DNA of 64,000 nucleotides from Calycina herbarum (taxonomy: Eukaryota; Ascomycota; Leotiomycetes; Helotiales; Pezizellaceae): the NCBI GenBank assembly GCA_001414485.1, contig LLEY01000062.1, forward strand, positions 274,395-338,394, given 5' to 3'. Positions 59,001 through 64,000 of this stretch are shown piece by piece. The translations under genes and the position numbers were made by a program. The notes beneath the pieces were generated by a model that saw nothing but the letters and a program-made list of their open reading frames with translations, made no database searches and was not told the DNA's origin. Numbering within the stretch: the first letter of the stretch is position 1; every line of letters begins with the position of its first letter.

Positions 59001-59441
59001 TCCCTTCTTTTTGTTCAACCTCTCTTTTCCATACTCACTCTCGTTTCCACACTCATACTGTCCTCTCCCCATCAAGAAACACAACACCACAAACAACACA
59101 AACACCTCCCTCGCGAATCCTTCCCTCCCCTATTTCCGCACCTCACGCTTCCTCCCCTTAACGATCAACACCTCACCCACTCGAATTGTCTCTAATATAC
59201 CGACTTCGATTCAAATCAGGTGTACCTGCCATATACGATACAACTTTATTGTTTCCTACCGTATTCCATCATCTTGTGAGGGAAGAGAAGAGTCCTCGTC
59301 TCGCCAGTCATTTCGCGGGAACCACATAGAAAGGGGAACAACACATTTCAGAATACAGAAGGCGCACCAAACTAGACATATCCAGGGCTTCTCAAGTTCG
59401 CACTTCGGAGGGCTATAGGGGGAGATTTCACATCGGTCATC
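56045..59441. other. Gene-poor stretch, 3.4 kb
   Basis: It separates the ABC transporter (minus) and the flavin-carrier-like gene (plus) and holds both promoters. The right end, 58750-59300, is strongly C/T-rich, fitting a long 5' leader of the gene at 59442. A degenerate three-copy tandem repeat occupies 57131-57586. Open frames elsewhere lack support. Confidence 0.5.
57131..57586 (+). repeat. Degenerate three-copy tandem repeat
   Basis: Copies at about 57131-57269, 57305-57409 and 57410-57586 share CGGAATGCTTAGTTGTTTTA near the start, GCTTGCAAGCAAACCGATTT or GCTTGTAAGCAGACTGGTTG in the middle, and a TCTTCACGTAAAATGTGTTG-like end. The copies differ by deletions. No terminal inverted repeats are seen, so it is a tandem duplication rather than a clear transposon. 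Confidence 0.75.
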
Positions 59442-61814
59442 ATGTTACGACAATTTTCTTCATTTTCGGCCTTTTCCTTATTGTTACTCGGAACCCTGCC
59501 GGCCAGAGTCCTCGCGGATAAGATTCTCGAGACCACAAGTTTCAGCACTTGTGACTCGGATGCCACCATCAAAGTCAACAAAGTTGACATTCAATACAAT
59601 GCAGACAACAAGACGGTGACGTTCAATGTTGCTGGTTCCAGTACAAAGTCTCAGAATGTTACGGTAAGGACCCTCATGCTTCCTTCCATCTTACAACACC
59701 GCCAGAAACTAATCAATCACCCCAGGCATCATTGAGTGTTACTGCATACGGTACAGACGTCTACTCGAAAGATTTCGATCCTTGTGATACAGCAACGTTT
59801 GTATCACAACTATGTCCTGGTATGTGTTGGCTTTTCAGTCTGGGTTGATAACTGCTAATATTCCCAACAGTGCCTGTTGGTGATTTCGCTGCAGCCGGAG
59901 TGCAGACCATTCCGGATTCCTACGCCTCCATGATTCCCTCCATTGCGTTCAGCGTTCCGGATATATCAGCACAGGCAAACCTGAAGCTGATCACGAAGGA
60001 TACAAAACAGACTGCGGCCTGCTTGACATCGGTCGTGTCAAACGGAAAGACGGTTAGTTTACCAGCAGTTTCCTATGTTGCAGCAGGTATTGCCGGAGCT
60101 GCCTTGGCTCTTACCGGAGCTTCAGCTATCGGAGCTGCTGCGGCTGGTGCTGGTACTGGGGGAGCAGGAACAATCAGTCCCTCGTTCACAGAGGTCTTCA
60201 CCGTCTTCCAGGGATTCGCGATGAACGGAATGATGTCCACAAACTTGCCACCAGTTTACAGAAGTTTCTCCAAGAACTTTGCATTCAGCGGTGGTATTAT
60301 TCCATGGAGAGCTATGCAAACCTCCATCGACAGTTTTCGAAATGCCACTGGTGGAAATTTGACCACCGAGAGTGTTGCTTACCTCGATAACGCGACATTG
60401 AACTATGCCGGGGACACCACTTCAGTCACAAAGCGCTCCCTCAACTTGATGCAACTGATGGTCAGAGATACTCTCAGCACATCTACAAATGCAAGCACCA
60501 CCACCGCCAACTCTACATCAACAACCTCGTCCATCGAAGAAAAGGTATCTGGTATCAAGGCATATGCCGAGCAATTGAGTGTTCCTTCCGCCAATACCTT
60601 CATGACCGTTCTTCTCATCGTTGCCTGTGTTATCGCTGCAATTGCTGTCGGTATCTTGTTCTTCAAGGTCATTCTCGAAACCTGGGCTCTCTTTGGATCT
60701 TTCCCTAAAAGTCTTACTGGCTTCCGAAAGCATTACTGGGGTTCCATGGGTCGTGCTATCGTCCAATTGATTCTGCTACTTTATAGTGTTTGGACACTCT
60801 ACTGCATATTCCAATTTACCCACGGAGATTCTTGGGCTGCCAAAACACTTGCAGGTGTCACTCTCGCCTTGTTTACTGCCGTCCTCGGATTCTTCATTTT
60901 CAAGATCTGGAATACCGCACGAAAGCTCAAGCAGCACGAAGGAGATGTAGCAGGATTGTACGAGAAGAAGGAAACCTGGATGAAATACAGCATCTTCTAC
61001 GATAGCTACAAGAAGGATTTCTGGTGGGTGTTTATCCCAATCATCGTATACATGTTCGCCAAGGGATGCGTTCTTGCAGCTGCTGATGGGCATGGACTTT
61101 CACAAACCATTGGACAATTGGTCATCGAGATGCTCATGCTTGGACTTTTGATCTGGAACCGACCATTCGAGAGAAGATCTGGTAACATTATCAACATCTT
61201 CATCCAGGTCGTTCGAGCACTCTCAGTCATCTGTATTCTTGTCTTTGTCGAGGAGCTTGGTATTGGTGCGACCACCCAGACCGTCACCGGAGTGGTTCTT
61301 GTTGCCGTCCAATCTACACTTACCGGAGTTCTCGCCATCTTGATTGTTGCCAACGCACTCATCATGTGCTTCAAGGAGAACCCACACAGAAAGAGACGCA
61401 AGGAAGCAGGTAAGCTTCATCACATCCATTCTATAAAATTATCACTAACATGGCGTAGAAAAAATGAACCGTGACCTTGACAACCTCACTCCTCTCGATG
61501 CCCGGAACAGCCTCTTGATGGATCCTTCCCAACGATCCCATTACGAGAACGACGTCAAGCACCCGCTCGTCAAGGAAAACAGCTCCGACAGTTTCATGAA
61601 CGAGCCAGCAAACCCATACTCGGGTGCCACGCCACTGCGACCATTTGTCGCAACCCACCGACCCATGTCCTCGGACGCCAGCAGTCGGGAACACCTAGTA
61701 ACTGGTGCAGCACCCCTAGGTGGCGCCGATTCGCAACAACCTACATTACCTAACCTCCGAAATAACTCGCCTTCTCCGCAACCATATGGTGGATATCGGG
61801 GCGTTGCGTATTAG
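59442..61814 (+). CDS. Flavin-carrier/TRP-like channel protein with ML-like domain (Flc family)
   Basis: Exons are 59442-59663, 59726-59819, 59871-61409 and 61459-61814 (736 aa). A signal peptide (MLRQFSSFSAFSLLLLGTLP, ending near VLA-DK) precedes a lumenal ML-like lipid-binding domain with paired cysteines (STCDSD, DPCDTA, SQLCP, TAACLT). A polytopic TRP-like membrane domain follows from residue about 205, with many helices and conserved stretches such as GSFPKSLTGFRKHYWGSMGR and RPFERRSGNIINIF. The C-terminal tail is Ser/Pro-rich and cytosolic. In yeast Flc proteins sit in the endoplasmic reticulum and cell envelope and are linked to FAD transport, calcium homeostasis and wall integrity. 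The length is near the family norm. Confidence 0.9.
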
Positions 61815-62702
61815 GAAACATGAGAACGATTGAGGGACGCAGGTCTTTGTTTATATAATGATCAACTCTTTATTATTTCATGTTTTTTTTTGGAGGGATT
61901 TGTTTTTGTCGGTATTAGCGTCGTTGTACAACATATACACACACACCATGGCCGGGCATTGAAGGATACCTGGCTAACACGGCATGCGAGGCAGAAAAGT
62001 ATTTGAGTGGCATGAGAGCAAGAGTCAATTCACCCAACCCCCTTTTTGGAGCGATAGGATCAGTATATAGAATGAAGGGGGTTGGGTTGGCAGTAGGATT
62101 ATGAATATTTTGGACTCTTATTTTTTTTTGTTGTTTGTTGAATTTTTCCTTGAGCGGTGTTTTCCTATGGTTTAGGTTGCTTGTTGTAGTAGGAGGAGAG
62201 TGGATGATGGAGAGAAACCCAATTTTGGTGTCTTTTAAAACCTTACTTGCTTTTAGTCTATGATACGGCAGTGCGCCTTGGGGACCACCGTTCTATTCTT
62301 TTCTTGATGTGGAAAGACAGAGATGGTCGAGGTTGTAGGGTTTAGGGTGTAGAGAGAAAATATATGGAATTTGAAAATGAGAGTTGTGTGTGCTGTGCTG
62401 TGATGTGATTGTGATTGTAATGTTGTGGTGTTTGTGTTGTGTGAGGCGATGTATTTGTGGAATGCCTTGTGGAGTGGTGTTGGTGAGAGTCGATGTGCTT
62501 TGTGATTGTGCTGTGCTGTGCTGTGATTGAAGGCAAGAGTCAAGGTGTCGGAGTGACCTATGTATCAGTAGACTTGGAAGTGAGTAAGTGGGTGTTGCAG
62601 TCTAGCTACCGAGGTCAAGCGTCGTTTTGTTTTTTCCTTCTCTGACTTGGAGCTCTTTCCCTCTTTCCCTAGGTACCTTCCCTACTGCTGTCGACTCGGG
62701 GC

Positions 62703-62716
62703 AGAGAGAGAGGGAG

Positions 62717-62751
<35 letters not shown>

Positions 62752-62810
62752 TAGTGAGAAGTGAGAAGTGAGAAAAGAAGAGAAAAGAAGAGAAGACGTG
62801 CGTGCATGCT
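62703..62810 (+). repeat. GA-rich microsatellite
   Basis: A GA dinucleotide run of about 28 nt at 62720-62748 is flanked by GTGAGAA and AAAAGAAGAG repeats. Simple-sequence expansion. Confidence 0.9.
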
Positions 62811-62825
62811 CTCGTTCCTTGAATT

Positions 62826-62922
62826 GTGATGTGATGTGTTGTGATGTGATGTGTTGTGATGTGTTGTGATGTGTTGTGTTGTGATGTGTTGTGATGTGTT
62901 GTGTTGTGATGTGATGTGATGT
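62826..62922 (+). repeat. GTGATGT/GTGTTGT minisatellite
   Basis: About 97 nt made of alternating GTGAT and GTGTT pentamers. A less regular version of the same sequence occurs at 62390-62530, suggesting repeated local expansion. Confidence 0.9.
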
Positions 62923-63180
62923 CTTGATCTCTTGATCTCTCACTACTTCTTTAATTATGTCTTCTTCCTTGTTTTTTTTCACTGCCCTCTCTCTCTTATG
63001 TTATGTGTGTCCCTTTAGTTTTTTTAGGGGGAAGAAGGGGAAGAAGGGGAATATTTTGAGGTGGTTGTTGATTTGAGGGTCATGTTGGGATGGGATTGTT
63101 GGGATAGGAGGGGAGGTAGGGAGGGAGGGGAGTCTAGGTATCCTTGGTTTGGGGGGAAGAGAGAGAGAGGTGTATCTTAA

Positions 63181-63582
63181 GCAGCGTAATAACAAACTAC
63201 TCAACTACTCAAGTAGTACTCAAGTAGTCTTGAGTAGAGTAGAGTAGAGTAGTTATTCTTGACTACTCAGGTTACTACTCGAGCAGTCTCTAAATAGAAA
63301 AGAAAGAAGAAAAAAAATAGAAAATAGGCTAAAAGATATATAGTAGAATAAAAAGTTTATCTTTAAAATTATATCTTATAACCTTTTTCTTTTCTATTTA
63401 CAATCCTAAGAATAATAGAGAAACTTCTTACTAAATTTCTTTGATACTAACCCGGAGCTAGTGGTACTAGGCCCGAGGGTCCCGAACTACTCGAGTACTA
63501 ACTCGAGTAGTACTTAAGTAGTAGTGAGTAGAGTAGAGTAGTGACTGCTACTCTACTCTACTCTACTCATTTGATACGCTGC
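63181..63582. mobile_element. MITE-like element with inverted ends and AGTAG-rich subterminal arms
   Basis: The left end GCAGCGTA (63181-63188) is the reverse complement of the right end TACGCTGC (63575-63582). Inside each end are ACTACTC or GAGTAGAGTAG arrays in opposite orientation (63195-63290 and 63480-63570), and the core (63290-63440) is AT-rich. About 400 nt, no coding capacity. This is the shape of a non-autonomous inverted-repeat element. A target-site duplication is not clear. Confidence 0.6.
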
Positions 63583-64000
63583 TCTTGAGGATTGGAAACC
63601 TAGTAGCATATACAACGAAGGTGTGCGAGGTGTGCCATTCTCCTGGGCTCGTTGGGATACATACCTCGTACTGGGGAAGTAAGAGCTTTCTGGTGTTTTG
63701 CGAGGTTGGGCGGGGGGGTTGATATGGGGTTGGACGTACGGAAGGTAGAGGGAGATTTGGGAGAGGATGGGGGAGGGGGAGTCGGTGGTGTTGTTTGGAA
63801 TTAAGGGTAGGAAAATAGGCTTCTCGAAAGGTAGGTAGGGAGGGAGTTTCTTTAGCTTTTTTTTTGATACTTTGAGGTTTGTTTTGTATGTTTCGTGGAG
63901 TGGTTTTATTCTTTTTTGGAAAGGAGATGGTTGGGGCGTGGGTTGGGAAGTTTAAGAGGGACATAGGACTAAGGGTACTATTCTTTTTAAGTGTCCTTTG

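Larger units (their letters stand above)
61815..64000. other. Low-complexity terminal region
   Basis: No gene is supported. The plus strand is T/G-rich with microsatellites and a MITE-like element, listed separately. A minus-strand frame at 63563-63964 (133 codons) is Pro/Ser/Lys-rich and overlaps the element; I do not call it. Confidence 0.5.

Noticed and set aside
62826..62922. A regularly spaced repeat array that might suggest CRISPR.
   Set aside because: It is a simple GTGAT/GTGTT minisatellite without unique spacers, in a eukaryotic genome.
63563..63964. A 133-codon minus-strand frame near the window end.
   Set aside because: Pro/Ser/Lys-rich, overlaps the inverted-repeat element and simple sequence; no domain or intron structure supports it.

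Overview
This window is nuclear DNA from a filamentous ascomycete. Coding frames are broken by short GT..AG introns, mostly about 48-100 nt, with CTAAC/CTGAC-like branch sites. The proteins are fungal types: a Zn2Cys6 regulator, a Clr2-type silencing factor, PTH11-like and flavin-carrier/TRP-like membrane proteins, a GPI-type wall protein and a wax-synthase-like acyltransferase. A Leotiomycetes-like fungus is my guess from overall feel only; nothing here proves it. I saw no rRNA, tRNA or CRISPR array.

Left part (1-20.5 kb): a 2.2 kb gene-poor leader, then a large acidic nuclear-type protein with several SUMO-interaction-like motifs (2253-4984). It is followed by a secreted alpha/beta-hydrolase (minus, 6273-7530), a seven-helix rhodopsin-like membrane protein (9972-11563), a secreted S1/P1 nuclease with a 12-nt micro-exon (minus, 11802-13078), a short-chain dehydrogenase (14899-16006) facing a Zn2Cys6 transcription factor (minus, 16050-17396), and an unknown one-helix membrane protein cut by an in-frame TAG (18748-19479). 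CGG-rich tandem repeats sit directly upstream of the dehydrogenase.

Middle part (20.5-43.7 kb): a chromatin pair in head-to-head orientation, a Clr2-like silencing protein (minus, 20538-22518) and a SNF2 ATPase with a C-terminal PHD finger (23182-26899). Then come an atypical short-chain dehydrogenase (27921-29078), a Ufo1-like F-box/WD40/UIM ubiquitin ligase adaptor (minus, 29834-33471), a repeat-rich GPI-type cell wall protein (minus, 33959-36766), a 4 kb gene-poor stretch, and a membrane-anchored pepsin-like protein with altered catalytic motifs (40757-43726).

Right part (43.7-64 kb): a small cysteine-containing secreted protein (minus, 44343-44672), then two adjacent decayed genes, a wax-synthase-like O-acyltransferase (46020-47212) and a C2H2 zinc-finger/repeat protein (47883-49606). 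A full-size ABC-B multidrug-type transporter with 14 exons follows (minus, 51021-56044), then a 3.4 kb gene-poor stretch with a degenerate three-copy tandem repeat, a flavin-carrier/TRP-like channel (59442-61814), and a terminal low-complexity region with microsatellites and a MITE-like element with inverted ends.

The genes do not form one pathway. The functional links I can support are the dehydrogenase/CGG-repeat/Zn2Cys6 neighbourhood and the shared promoter between the two chromatin genes. The most unusual features are the multi-SIM protein, the S1 nuclease micro-exon carrying a predicted zinc ligand, the CGG tandem repeats, and the pseudogene island whose stops look like CAR-to-TAR changes.
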